Source: Nonomuraea dietziae (GTDB taxonomy: Bacteria > Actinomycetota > Actinomycetes > Streptosporangiales > Streptosporangiaceae). Taken from it: a DNA stretch of 64,000 bases. This document shows, one piece after another, positions 50,380-59,390 of the stretch (its first letter is position 1; each line of letters starts with the position of its first letter). The notes under the pieces are model-generated. The model was not told the origin of the DNA. It saw nothing but the letters and a program-made list of their open reading frames with translations, and ran no database searches. The stretch spans positions 558,001 through 622,000 of the forward strand of contig NZ_JACIBV010000002.1 of NCBI RefSeq assembly GCF_014195505.1, read 5' to 3'. The translations under genes were made by a program, and so were the position numbers.

Positions 50380-51821
50380 TGGGATTCGTAGCGCATCGTG
50401 CGGGAGACGCCGATGCGGACCGTCGTTCCTGGCGCGATCGTGACGGGCTCGTTCGGCGGGATGTCGTAGAAGTTGGGGTCACCCGGCGGCTGGATCTGGG
50501 TGCCGTTGACCGAGCCGAGGTCGACCAGGTTGACGTCCCAGCCCTCCAGGGCGACCCGCAGGTGGCGGCGGGAGACCGAGCCGTCGGGGCTGGTGACCTT
50601 GGCGGGCCTGGCGTTGCCGCCCGCGACCTCGGGGGCGCGCTCGGGGTCACGGCCCAGCAGGTAGTCGCTGTCGAGGGGCAGCGAGGTGCCGTCGTCGAGC
50701 AGCAGCGCGCCGAGCGAGGGGCGCGGCCCCTTGTACGGCACCAGCGTGCGCTGCACGAGCTCGATCCCGCAGATCACGCAGTACGGCGAGCGGGGGTCGT
50801 TGAAGTGGTCGTTCTTGCAGTCGACGCCGAAGACCATCGGCCTGCCGTCGGCGTCGGTCTGCTGCTCGCCCTGCTGCTCCTGCGGCGGGGGCCCGAAGTC
50901 GGGGTGCTCGTCGTAGGAGGGCGCTCCCGCGGGCGGCATCGGGCCTGGGGGCGGGCCGAGCGGCGGCATCGGACCGGAGTGGGGGCCGGGCGGGCCCTGC
51001 ATGGGCGGCGGGCCCTGGTGCATCGGCGGGGCGGGCTCGGGATGCGGTTCGGGCATCGGTGGCTGGCCGAACGGCGCCTGCGGACCTGAGGGCGCGCCCA
51101 TCGGGTAGGGGGCCATGGGCGGCGGGGTCGAATGCGCGGGCGGGGGCGGCGGGGGCTGCTCGTGGACCGGCTGGTGAGCATCCTGCCTGGACGGCTCGGG
51201 CCCCGAGGGCTCATGCCTGGACGGCTCGTGCCTGGACGGGTCCTGCCTCGGCGGCCCGGGGAGCAGATCGGGCTCGAAGTGGAGGCCCGTGGCGGGCAGC
51301 TCGCTGGTCTCCAGCGGCCTGACCTGGGGCCTGGCGGGCGGCTGCGCGTTCTCGTCGACCTCGCCGTGGACGCCGCCGCCGAGGACCACGCCGGCGTCGA
51401 GGCGGACGACGGGGTGGGCCTCTCCCGCGTCGGGCAGGCGCAGCTCGACCCGCTGCACGGGGCCGGGGATGAGGCGGTCGGTCCAGGTCAGGGAGTCGCG
51501 GCCGGACAGCCGGGTCTCGCCGTCGTCGGTGACGACCACGGCCGAGGCGGAGCCGCTGACGAGCACGGCCATGCCTCCAGCGGCGGGCCCTGCGACGGCG
51601 CAGGCCACGGGCTCGCCCGACATCGAGCGGAACAGCACCTGGGCGGCGCGGCGGGCCAGCGCGAGGCCGTCCGCCCCTGACTCGGCGCTCTCGCGCAGCG
51701 TCTCGAGCAGCTCTCCGCCCGTGCCTTCGGCCGTGTCGCAGACCAGCAGCAGCCCGCCCATGTGGGCGACCAGCCCGTTGCCCGGCAGCGGACGCACCAC
51801 CCCGAAGCCCTGCTCAGCCAC
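50370..51821 (-). CDS. FHA domain protein with proline-rich linker and zinc-knuckle
   Basis: A 483-residue protein in four parts: an N-terminal alpha-beta domain resembling a degenerate PP2C phosphatase (GLVAHMGGLLLVCDTAEGTG; MAVLVSGSASAVVVTDDGET), a Pro/Gly/Met-rich linker of about 170 residues, a short zinc-knuckle-like stretch with three cysteines (CKNDHFNDPRSPYCVICG), and a C-terminal FHA domain (SDYLLGRDPE, GSVSRRHLRVAL, DLGSVNGT). It should read phosphothreonine marks. The GTG at 51821 follows GGAGGGGAG; the longer frame to 51854 has no such site. A 14-bp repeat covers its stop. Confidence 0.88.
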   Translation of the reverse strand: MAEQGFGVVRPLPGNGLVAHMGGLLLVCDTAEGTGGELLETLRESAESGADGLALARRAAQVLFRSMSGEPVACAVAGPAAGGMAVLVSGSASAVVVTDDGETRLSGRDSLTWTDRLIPGPVQRVELRLPDAGEAHPVVRLDAGVVLGGGVHGEVDENAQPPARPQVRPLETSELPATGLHFEPDLLPGPPRQDPSRHEPSRHEPSGPEPSRQDAHQPVHEQPPPPPPAHSTPPPMAPYPMGAPSGPQAPFGQPPMPEPHPEPAPPMHQGPPPMQGPPGPHSGPMPPLGPPPGPMPPAGAPSYDEHPDFGPPPQEQQGEQQTDADGRPMVFGVDCKNDHFNDPRSPYCVICGIELVQRTLVPYKGPRPSLGALLLDDGTSLPLDSDYLLGRDPERAPEVAGGNARPAKVTSPDGSVSRRHLRVALEGWDVNLVDLGSVNGTQIQPPGDPNFYDIPPNEPVTIAPGTTVRIGVSRTMRYESHRN

Positions 51822-51976
51822 AGAACTCTCCCCTCCATGGAAAACGCCGGTCAACCGCCAGCCATACGCATACCCAGACCTGGAGGAACAGTATCGGCCT
51901 GAGCCGCTCGCCTCGAAACCTTGGTACCTGATCAGTGGTCAGAACATTAGCCCGAGGAGGCCGTTTAGACGAGTCG

Positions 51977-53113
51977 TCAGACGCCGCTGAAGACCCTGTT
52001 GACGTCGGCGGTGGCCAGCACGCCGTAGACCTCGCCGCCCTTTTCGACCAGCAGGTACTCGCCCGACGGCGCGTCGCGCATGGCGTCGATCAGCGACTCG
52101 CCCACCAGGTCGGCGGGCAGCACCATGGAGGGCTCGAGCGCGCGCGACAGCGAGCCGGCGTTGACCCACGGCCTGCGGTGCTCGGGGGTGGCCTGGACGG
52201 CGGCCTCGTTGACGATGGCGAGCGGGCGTCCGTCGTGGTCGACGACCACCATGGCGCCCGCGTGGGCCTCGGCCGCCTTGCGCAGCGCCTCCGACAGCGG
52301 GGTCTCGGCGGTGACGGGGATGGCGCGGCGGGCCAGGGCGCGGGCGTTGGCCTGCGGGAGCCTGGCGCGCACGCGGGCCACGCGCAGCGACTGGGTGGCG
52401 CCGAACCAGATGAAGGCGCCGAGGACCGCTCCCCACAGCAGGCTCAGCTCCTGCTGGGGCTGGCCGCCGAACCAGTAGAGCAGCAGGGGGCCGACGATGA
52501 GCACGGCGCCGAGCACCCTGCCTGCCCAGGCCGCGGCGATGGTGCCGGTGCCGGGGCTGCGGGTCGCCTTCCACACGCCCGCCCTCAGCATGCGGCCGCC
52601 GTCGAGCGGAAGGCCCGGCAGCAGGTTGAAGAGACCGACGATGAGGTTGGCCACCCACAGCCACCAGACCATCATCTCGGGGATGCCGCCGCCGTCGACC
52701 AGGAAGAGGTCGGCCACCAGGCCGATGCCGGCCAGAAGGAGCGAGACCAGCGGGCCCACCGCGGCCACCATGAACTCGCGGCCGGGCGTCTGCGGCTCCT
52801 TCTCGATCTCCGAGACGCCGCCGAGGAGGTAGAGGGTGATGCGCCGCACCGGCAGGCCGTACATCTTGGCCAGGACGCTGTGGGCCAGCTCGTGCAGCAG
52901 CACGGACACGTAGAGCAGCACGGCGTAGGCGAAGGCGACGCCGTAGACGGCAGGCTCCGACAGCTCGGGCAGCTGACCGCGAACCTGGTCGCTGAACATG
53001 AAGGTGATGATGGCCGCCACGATGAACCAGGTCCACGACACGTAGACAGGGATCCCGAAGGGCCTGCCCATCCGGATACCGGAGAACTCCTGACGCGGAC
53101 TCTCGGTGCTCAC
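51977..53113 (-). CDS. Site-2 protease family (M50) membrane metalloprotease with CBS domains
   Basis: A 378-residue intramembrane protease. The zinc motif HELAH is in VLLHELAHSVLAKMYGLPVR (near residue 74), and the third ligand is in the GLPLDGGRML motif; six or so membrane helices surround them. Two C-terminal CBS domains (about residues 255-375) probably sense a nucleotide. This is the SpoIVFB-like branch. Family members cut membrane-bound anti-sigma factors or pro-sigma factors. GTG start with GGAG upstream. The 51822-51976 gap before the FHA gene holds no gene. Confidence 0.94.
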   Translation of the reverse strand: MSTESPRQEFSGIRMGRPFGIPVYVSWTWFIVAAIITFMFSDQVRGQLPELSEPAVYGVAFAYAVLLYVSVLLHELAHSVLAKMYGLPVRRITLYLLGGVSEIEKEPQTPGREFMVAAVGPLVSLLLAGIGLVADLFLVDGGGIPEMMVWWLWVANLIVGLFNLLPGLPLDGGRMLRAGVWKATRSPGTGTIAAAWAGRVLGAVLIVGPLLLYWFGGQPQQELSLLWGAVLGAFIWFGATQSLRVARVRARLPQANARALARRAIPVTAETPLSEALRKAAEAHAGAMVVVDHDGRPLAIVNEAAVQATPEHRRPWVNAGSLSRALEPSMVLPADLVGESLIDAMRDAPSGEYLLVEKGGEVYGVLATADVNRVFSGV

Positions 53114-53182
53114 CCATCACTCCTTCGTCCAGGGGACTGCCTTGATGCTACTCGGCGTGCCCATTCTGTCGGCGCCTTGACC

Positions 53183-53188
53183 TACAGT
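53183..53188 (+). promoter_or_regulatory. TANNNT -10 box of RecB-like nuclease gene
   Basis: TACAGT ends 7 bases before the ATG at 53196; no ribosome site. Confidence 0.5.
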
Positions 53189-53195
53189 GCGGTGC

Positions 53196-54056
53196 ATGAC
53201 GTTGACCGAACCCGTGATCATCGGGGCCCTCTCCCCTTCGCGGGCGGGTGACTTCATGACGTGCCCGCTGCTCTACCGCTTCCGCGTGATCGACAGGATT
53301 CCCGAGAAGCCGTCGGCGGCGGCGGTGCGCGGCACGGTGGTCCACGCGGTGCTGGAGCGGCTCTACGACCTGCCCGCGCCCCGGCGTTCGGTCGAGGCGG
53401 CGCTCGAGCTGCTCGAGCCGCAGTGGGACAGGCTGCTCGGCGAGGAGCCCGCCTACGCGCAGATGTTCGCCGACGAGGCCGAGCAGCGCGAATGGCTGGG
53501 GCAGGCCCGTTCGATGCTCGAACGTTACTTCACGCTGGAGGATCCGACCCGGCTGGAGCCCGCAGAGCGCGAGCTCTATGTGGAGGCGGTCCTCGACAGC
53601 GGCCTGATGCTGCGCGGCTACATCGACAGGCTCGACGTGGCGCCCAGCGGCGAGGTCAGGGTGGTCGACTACAAGACCGGCAGCGCGCCCGGGCCCGACT
53701 TCGAGGCCAAGGCGCTGTTCCAGATGAAGTTCTACGCCCTGGTGCTGTGGCGGCTGCGCGGGGCGATCCCCAGGCTGCTGCAGCTGGTCTACCTGGGCGG
53801 CGGCGGCGAGGTGCTGCGCTACGCGCCCGACGAGGCCGACCTTCGGGCCACCGAGCGCAAGGTGCAGGCGCTGTGGGCGGCGATCGAGCGGGCGCTGGAG
53901 ACGGGCGAGTGGCGGGCCAGGCCGTCCAGGCTGTGCGACTGGTGCGATCACCAGGCGCTGTGCCCCGAGTACGGCGGCACTCCCCCGCCGGTGCCCGCCA
54001 GGCAGCCGGGCGACACGGTCAGAAGCAGCAGGCGGACGGCCACGGACGAGCTCTGA
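53196..54056 (+). CDS. RecB/Cas4-like PD-(D/E)XK exonuclease
   Basis: A 286-residue stand-alone nuclease of the RecB/AddB-C/Cas4 type. The N-terminal SPSRAGDFMTCPLLYRFRVI brings the first cysteine, the active site is GYIDRLDV-x-VRVVDYKTGS (Asp, Asp, Lys), and QMKFYALVLWRLRG is the conserved QxxxY motif. The C-terminal CDWCDHQALC supplies three more cysteines for a likely 4Fe-4S cluster. No helicase or cas genes are adjacent, so it is probably a DNA repair enzyme. The start is ATG 53196; GTG at 53187 is possible. Confidence 0.92.
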   Translation: MTLTEPVIIGALSPSRAGDFMTCPLLYRFRVIDRIPEKPSAAAVRGTVVHAVLERLYDLPAPRRSVEAALELLEPQWDRLLGEEPAYAQMFADEAEQREWLGQARSMLERYFTLEDPTRLEPAERELYVEAVLDSGLMLRGYIDRLDVAPSGEVRVVDYKTGSAPGPDFEAKALFQMKFYALVLWRLRGAIPRLLQLVYLGGGGEVLRYAPDEADLRATERKVQALWAAIERALETGEWRARPSRLCDWCDHQALCPEYGGTPPPVPARQPGDTVRSSRRTATDEL

Positions 54057-54097
54057 AGTCCTCCCAAAGGAGGAGGATTCCCGCTCTCACCTGGTCA

Positions 54098-54103
54098 TAC
54101 ATT
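54098..54103 (+). promoter_or_regulatory. TANNNT -10 box of histidine kinase gene
   Basis: TACATT ends 6 bases before the GTG at 54110. An AGGAGG upstream at 54069 is too far to serve as ribosome site. Confidence 0.5.
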
Positions 54104-54109
54104 GAAGCG

Positions 54110-55243
54110 GTGCGCACCGACCGAGCCTTGCTCCGCGACTCGCTCTTCGCCGCGGCCCTGGCCGCTGCCTCGGTGGCGCTGTCGGCCGCCGGCGGTCACG
54201 GCGGCCCGGGTGAGGCCGCGCTGCTCGTGCTGGCGTGCGCGCCGGTGGCCGCGCGCAGGCGCCGGCCGCTGGCGGCGCTCTGTCTCGCGCAGCTGCCCAT
54301 CGTGCTGCTCGGCGCGCTCGACAGCGATCCAGGCCTGGCCGGCCTCGCTGGGCTGATCCTGCTCTACACGGTGGCCGCGCACAGGGGGCTGGCGATCGCG
54401 CTGGCGGGGCTGTCGGTGGCGACCATCGGGTACTTCACCTCCGCCTCGCTGTCGGCCTCGTCGATGATGTGGACCTCCCACGCGCTGACGACGCTGGTGG
54501 GCGTGGCGGTGTGGGGAACCGGCAGGAGCGTACGGCTGCGCCGGGCCTACCTCGAGGAGCTGAAGGACCGCGCCGCGAGGCTGGAGCGGGCGAGGGACGC
54601 CGACACGCGCGCGGCCAGGGCCGAGGAGCGCTCCCGCATCGCCAGGGAGCTGCACGACGTGGTGGCTCATCACGTGAGCGTGATGACCGTGCAGGCCGCG
54701 GCGGCCAGGAAGGTGCTCACGGCAAATCCCGACCTGGCCGGCGAGGCGCTGACGGCGATCGAGGAGACCGGCAGGATGGCGATGAACGAGATGCGCAACA
54801 TCGTCGGCGTGCTGCGCACCGACTCCCCCTCGGGTCCTCCCGAGCGCGGCCCGCAGCCCGGCCTGCGCGACCTGCCCGCGCTGGTCGATCAGATGCGCGA
54901 GGCGGGCCTGCCGATCGAGCTGGAGGTCGAGGGCGCGAGCGCGGTGCCGGCGGGCCTCGACCTGGCCGCCTACCGCCTGGTCCAGGAGGGGTTGACCAAC
55001 AGCCTGCGCCACGCGGGCCCCGGCGCCCGCGCCAGGGTCTCGGTACGGCAGGCGCCCCGCGAGCTCACCCTTCTCGTGGAGGACGACGGCAAGGGGTCGA
55101 GCGCCGAGCAGGCCGACAGGACGGGGCACGGATTGGTCGGGATTCGCGAGAGAGTGGCCCTCTATGGTGGAATCCTGAGGGTCGGTCCGCGCAGTGGGGG
55201 CGGTTTCGAGGTGCGGGCGACTTTCCCGCTGAAGGACGGATGA
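54110..55243 (+). CDS. Sensor histidine kinase (NarL-type two-component system)
   Basis: A 377-residue membrane kinase. Four or five membrane helices (residues 12-130) are followed by a short coiled segment, the HisKA_3 dimerisation domain with the phospho-acceptor histidine (SRIARELHDVVAHHVSVMTV), and an HATPase domain (N box LVQEGLTNSLRHAG, G box DDGKG and GHGLVGIRERVALYGG). There is no large extracellular sensor, so it probably senses the membrane. It overlaps the response regulator gene (ATGA) and pairs with it. GTG 54110 is chosen as the leaderless start. Confidence 0.93.
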   Translation: MRTDRALLRDSLFAAALAAASVALSAAGGHGGPGEAALLVLACAPVAARRRRPLAALCLAQLPIVLLGALDSDPGLAGLAGLILLYTVAAHRGLAIALAGLSVATIGYFTSASLSASSMMWTSHALTTLVGVAVWGTGRSVRLRRAYLEELKDRAARLERARDADTRAARAEERSRIARELHDVVAHHVSVMTVQAAAARKVLTANPDLAGEALTAIEETGRMAMNEMRNIVGVLRTDSPSGPPERGPQPGLRDLPALVDQMREAGLPIELEVEGASAVPAGLDLAAYRLVQEGLTNSLRHAGPGARARVSVRQAPRELTLLVEDDGKGSSAEQADRTGHGLVGIRERVALYGGILRVGPRSGGGFEVRATFPLKDG

Positions 55244-55926
55244 TGACGATCAGGGTGCTGCTGGTGGACGACCAGCCACTGCTGCGCACGGGGTTCCGCC
55301 TGATCCTCGAGGCCGAGCCCGACATCGCGGTGGTGGGCCAGGCGGGTGACGGGAAGGGCGCGCTCGAACAGGCGCGGGCGCTGCTGCCGGACGTGATCCT
55401 GATGGACATCAGAATGCCGGGCGTCGACGGGATCGAGGCGACGCGCAGGATCGTGCGCGAGGCCGCGGCGGGCGCGCACGTGCCGAAGGTGCTGGTGCTG
55501 ACCACGTTCGACCTCGACGAGTACATCGTCGAGGCGCTGCGCTCGGGGGCCTCGGGCTTCCTGCTGAAGGACGTGCCGCCTGACGAGCTGGTGCAGGCGA
55601 TCAGGGTGGTGGCGGCGGGCGACGCGATCGTGGCGCCCAGCGTCACCAGGCGGCTGCTCGACAGGTTCGCGGCCAAGCTGCCATCGGCCTACCAGCAGAC
55701 GACCCCTGCGCGGCTCGACAGGCTGACCGAGCGCGAGCTCGAGGTGCTCAAGCTGATCGCCAAGGGGATGTCCAACGCGGAGATCGCGGCCAAGCTGGTG
55801 GTGAGCGAGACGACGGTCAAGACGCACGTCGGCAACGTGCTGACCAAGCTGGGCCTGCGCGACCGCGTCCAGGCGGTCGTCCTGGCCTACGAGAGCGGGC
55901 TCAGCACCCCCGGCGCCCTCTCCTGA
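55240..55926 (+). CDS. NarL/FixJ-type response regulator
   Basis: A 228-residue regulator. The receiver domain has the acidic pair and phospho-aspartate (VLLVDDQPLLRTG; DVILMDIRMPGVDG) and the FLLKDVPP lysine; the C-terminal LuxR helix-turn-helix is RLTERELEVLKLIAKGMSNA through VKTHVGNVLTKLGLRDR. It is phosphorylated by the kinase encoded just upstream, whose stop it overlaps. A second ATG at 55243 is the alternative start. The target genes are not evident. Confidence 0.95.
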   Translation: MMTIRVLLVDDQPLLRTGFRLILEAEPDIAVVGQAGDGKGALEQARALLPDVILMDIRMPGVDGIEATRRIVREAAAGAHVPKVLVLTTFDLDEYIVEALRSGASGFLLKDVPPDELVQAIRVVAAGDAIVAPSVTRRLLDRFAAKLPSAYQQTTPARLDRLTERELEVLKLIAKGMSNAEIAAKLVVSETTVKTHVGNVLTKLGLRDRVQAVVLAYESGLSTPGALS

Positions 55927-55934
55927 GCCGTCCC

Positions 55935-56180
55935 GGCGAGCACGCAGATCGACGCACTAGGGGCGGGCGCGCACGATCCTCGCCGGCTCTTGCGAGGGCA
56001 CACGATCTTCGCCGGCCTTCCCGGCGAGCACGCACGATCGACGCCGGCACTACCGGCGGGCGCGCACGATCCTCGCCGGCTCTTCGGCGGGCACCACGAT
56101 CGACGCCGGCTCATCCTGCGAGGGCGCACGATCTCACCCATGAGGTCTTCACTCACGAGATCTTTACCCACGAGGTGGGG
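55935..56180 (+). repeat. Approx. 30-bp degenerate tandem repeats, then 15-bp repeats
   Basis: From 55935 to about 56130 there are six to seven copies of a unit resembling GGGCGCGCACGATC + CTCGCCGGCTC, alternating between CCTCGCC and CGACGCC forms. From about 56136 to 56180 follow three 15-bp units of the form ACCCACGAGGTCTTT. They fill the gap 55927-56258 between the response regulator and oppF, in which no gene is seen. Confidence 0.8.
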
Positions 56181-56258
56181 GCCGCTCCGTGGCCGGGGTG
56201 GGCTCGAGCCGGCTGTGCGGTACGGATCGAGGCCACCCCGGCCACGGGGCGCCGACGG

Positions 56259-57276
56259 TCAGGCGGTGATGGTCTCGGGCGCGGGGGTGACGGTGGGCGC
56301 GTTCTCGGGGAAGTGACAGGCGACGCGGTGCCCGCTGGCCAGCTGCTCGAGGGGCGGTTCGACCGTCTTGCAGATCTCCTGCGCCTTCCAGCACCTGGTG
56401 TGGAAGCGGCAGGCCGGCGGCGGGTTGATCGGGCTCGGGACGTCGCCGTGCAGCCGGATGCGCTCGCGTTCGGCGCGGGCCCTTCGGGTCGGGCACCGGC
56501 ACCGCCGACAGCAGCGCGTTGGTGTAGGGGTGCATCGGCGAGGTGTAGAGCGACTTGCGGTCGGCGATCTCGACGATCTTGCCGAGGTACATGACCGCGA
56601 CCCTGTCGCTGATGTGCCGCACCACCGACAGGTCGTGCGCGATCACCACATAGGTGAGGTCGAGCTCGTTCTGCAGGTCCTCCAGCAGGTTGACCACCTG
56701 CGCCTGGATGGAGACGTCGAGCGCCGAGACGGGCTCGTCGGCGATGATGAGCTTCGGCTTCAGCGCCAGGGTGCGGGCGATGCCGATGCGCTGGCGCTGC
56801 CCGCCGGAGAACTCGTGCGGGTAGCGGTTGTAGTGCTCGGGGTTGAGCCCGACCAGCTCCAGGATGTCCTGGACCGCCTTCTTGGTGCCCTGCTCGGTCT
56901 TGATCCCCTGGATGCGGAACGGCGCGCCGACGATGGCGCCGACCGTGTGACGGGGGTTGAGCGAGGAGTAGGGGTCCTGGAAGATCATCTGCATGTCGCG
57001 GCGGAGCGGGCGCAGCCGTCCCTGCGGCATGTGGGTGATGTCCTGACCCTCGAAGACGATCTTGCCGCCGGTGGGCTCGAGGAGCCTGGTCACCAGCCGT
57101 CCGGTGGTGGACTTGCCGCAGCCGGACTCGCCGACCAGGCCGAGGGTCTCGCCCTTGAGCACCTCGAAGTCGATCCCGTCGACCGCCTTGACCGCGCCGA
57201 CCTGCCGCCTCAGCAGCCCCTTGTGGATGGGGAAGTGCATGCGCAGGTCCTGCACGGACAGCAGCGTCTCGCTCAT
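56259..57276 (-). pseudogene. oppF: Oligopeptide ABC transporter ATP-binding protein OppF, frameshifted near 3' end
   Basis: The ATP-binding domain is intact: Walker A GESGCGKST, ABC signature FSGGQRQRIGIARTL and Walker B LIIADEPVSALD, ending with HPYTNALLSAVPVPDPK. After that codon the frame breaks at GGGCCC (56477-56482); removing one base restores the usual C-terminal oligopeptide-transporter domain (cysteine-containing ACRFHTRCWKAQEI, then GHRVACHFPENAP) with a stop at 56259. As written the frame runs on to 56164 with an unrelated tail. The ATG overlaps the oppD stop. Sequencing error is possible. Confidence 0.88.
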
Positions 57277-58301
57277 GTGGTCTCCAGCATCGGCTTGATC
57301 TCGCTCTCCCACAGCCGCCTGCGCTCCTCAGGGGCCATGTGGCACCTGACGAGGTGGCCTGGGCTCGTCTTGAGCAGCTCGGGAACCTCGGTTTCGGCCC
57401 GTCCCTCGGTGCGCTCGGCGTAGGGGCAGCGGGGGTGGAAGGCGCAGCCCGGCGGGACGTTGATGAGGGAGGGGGGTGATCCCTTGATGGGCAGCAGCCG
57501 CTCGGTGCGCTCCCTGTCAAGACGCGGCATCGAGCCGAGCAGGCCCCAGGTGTAGGGGTGTTCGGGGTCGTAGAACACCGTCTCCGCGGCGCCGTACTCG
57601 ACGCACTTGCCGCCGTACATCACCAGGATGTCGTCCGACAGCTCGGCCACCACGCCGAGGTCGTGGGTGATGACGATCAGCGCGGAGTTGAACTCGCGCT
57701 GCAGGTCGCGCATCAGGTCGAGGATCTGCGCCTGGACCGTGACGTCGAGCGCGGTGGTGGGCTCGTCGGCGATGAGCAGTTCGGGGTCGCACGACAGGGC
57801 CATGGCGATCATGGCGCGCTGGCGCATGCCGCCGGAGAACTGGTGCGGGTAGTCGTCGACACGGCTGGTGGGCTCGGGGATGCCGACCCTGCCCAGCATG
57901 TCGATCGCGTGCTTGCGCGCCACCTTCTTGGTGACGTCGTGGTGGATGCGGTAGGCCTCGATGATCTGGTCGCCGACCGTGTAGTAGGGGTGCATGGCCG
58001 ACAGCGGATCCTGGAAGATCATCGCCATCTTCTTGCCGCGCAGGCGCCGCACGTGGTCGGCCGAGGCGCCGATGAGCTCCTCGCCGTCGAGCCAGATCTC
58101 GCCTGACATCCGTGCCCTGCCGCCCTTGTGCAGGCCGAGGATGCCGAGGCTGGTGACGCTCTTGCCGGAGCCCGACTCGCCGACGATGCCGAGTGTCTTG
58201 CCGCGTTCGAGCGAGAACGTCAGGCCGTCGACGGACCTGACCAGTCCGTCGTCGGTCGGGAAGTGGATGCGCAGGTCCTTGACGTCGAGGAAAGCGGTCA
58301 T
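57273..58301 (-). CDS. oppD: Oligopeptide ABC transporter ATP-binding protein OppD
   Basis: A 342-residue ATPase of the dipeptide/oligopeptide importer. Walker A is GESGSGKS (near residue 39), the signature is FSGGMRQRAMIAMAL, Walker B LLIADEPTTALD, and the C-terminal oligo_HPY region has the cysteine motif CAFHPRCPYAERTEG that binds an iron-sulfur cluster in relatives. ATGA overlaps join it to oppB upstream and oppF downstream, so the three are translated as one run. Confidence 0.95.
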   Translation of the reverse strand: MTAFLDVKDLRIHFPTDDGLVRSVDGLTFSLERGKTLGIVGESGSGKSVTSLGILGLHKGGRARMSGEIWLDGEELIGASADHVRRLRGKKMAMIFQDPLSAMHPYYTVGDQIIEAYRIHHDVTKKVARKHAIDMLGRVGIPEPTSRVDDYPHQFSGGMRQRAMIAMALSCDPELLIADEPTTALDVTVQAQILDLMRDLQREFNSALIVITHDLGVVAELSDDILVMYGGKCVEYGAAETVFYDPEHPYTWGLLGSMPRLDRERTERLLPIKGSPPSLINVPPGCAFHPRCPYAERTEGRAETEVPELLKTSPGHLVRCHMAPEERRRLWESEIKPMLETT

Positions 58302-59311
58302 GCGAGCCTCACTCTCGGGTCGACCACAGCGTAGAGGAGGTCCACGACCAGGTTGGCCACCACCACGAACAGCGCGGCGAGCAGCGTGACGCCCATGACG
58401 GCGGGCAGGTCGTTGTTCTTGATGGCGTCGACCGCGTACTTGCCGAGGCCGTTCAGTGAGAACGTCGACTCGGTGAGGACGGCGCCGCCCATCAGCAGGC
58501 CGAAGTCGAGGCCGAAGACGGTGACGATGGGGGTCAGGGCGGCGCGCAGCCCGTGCTTGACCACGACGCCGCGCTCGACCAGTCCCTTGGCCCGGGCGGT
58601 GCGGATGTAGTCCTCGCCCATCGTCTCCAGCATGCCTGCTCGGGTGAGCCTGGCGTAGGTGGCGGCGAACAGCAGGGCCAGGGTGATCCATGGCAGGAGC
58701 AGGTTGTAGGCCCACTGCAGCGGATCGATGGTGACGTCCACCCACGCGCCGCCGGGGGCGGTCCAGCCGAGGCCGTAGCTGAAGATGGACAGGGAGATCA
58801 TGCCGGTGAAGAAGATCGGCAGCGACACTCCGGCCAGGGCGATGCCCATGGCGGACCTGTCGAAGAAGCTGCCGCGCCGCAGCGCCGACAGCACGCCGGT
58901 CGCCACGCCGCCGACCAGCCACAGCACGGCCGCGCCGATGCCGAGCGACAGCGTCACGCGCGAGCGGTCCATCAGGTTGGGCCACACGGGCTGCTGGGTG
59001 ATGAAGGAGTAGCCGAAGCAGGGCGCCGGGCAGTGATCCACGCCCGCGCCGGTATCGTACTCCGTTCCCGCCACGATTCCCTTCAGGAAGCGCCCGTACT
59101 GCACCGCCACGGGATCGTAGAACCCGAGCCGCTCGGCTACCAGCCTGATGGTGTCCATGCTGGCACCGCGGCCGACGTATCGGGCGGCGAACGCCTCAGG
59201 GGTGGCGCCGGCCAGACGCGGCACCAAGAAGAAGATCGCGAAGGTGACGATGCTCACGATGAGCAGCATCGCCAAAGCGCCGATCACGCGCCTGATGATG
59301 TATGTGACCAC
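58298..59311 (-). CDS. oppB: Oligopeptide ABC transporter permease OppB
   Basis: A 337-residue membrane permease of the DppB/OppB type with six helices. The N-terminal YIIRRVIGALAMLLIVSIVT opening and the EAA loop with LVERGVVVKHGLRAALTPIV are typical. A large periplasmic loop near residues 85-115 carries two cysteines (DHCPAPCFGYSF). It lies 80 bases after the binding-protein gene; no strong promoter is seen in between, so it is part of the same operon. Confidence 0.95.
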   Translation of the reverse strand: MVTYIIRRVIGALAMLLIVSIVTFAIFFLVPRLAGATPEAFAARYVGRGASMDTIRLVAERLGFYDPVAVQYGRFLKGIVAGTEYDTGAGVDHCPAPCFGYSFITQQPVWPNLMDRSRVTLSLGIGAAVLWLVGGVATGVLSALRRGSFFDRSAMGIALAGVSLPIFFTGMISLSIFSYGLGWTAPGGAWVDVTIDPLQWAYNLLLPWITLALLFAATYARLTRAGMLETMGEDYIRTARAKGLVERGVVVKHGLRAALTPIVTVFGLDFGLLMGGAVLTESTFSLNGLGKYAVDAIKNNDLPAVMGVTLLAALFVVVANLVVDLLYAVVDPRVRLA

Positions 59312-59390
59312 AGTGCCCGGCTCCGGTCCCCGGCCGGACTCGCCGACCGGGGACCTCTGCCTTCACCCGCCTATCTAGGTGTGGATCGAC

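Noticed and set aside
53196..54056. Cas4 of a CRISPR system
   Set aside because: The nuclease has Cas4-like cysteines but no other cas gene or array is in the window; a stand-alone RecB-like repair nuclease is the simpler call.
54059..54076. TCCTCC-CAAA-GGAGGA hairpin after the RecB-like gene as terminator
   Set aside because: The stem is only 6 bp; it may equally be a sequestered ribosome site, but the distance to the kinase GTG is too long for that.
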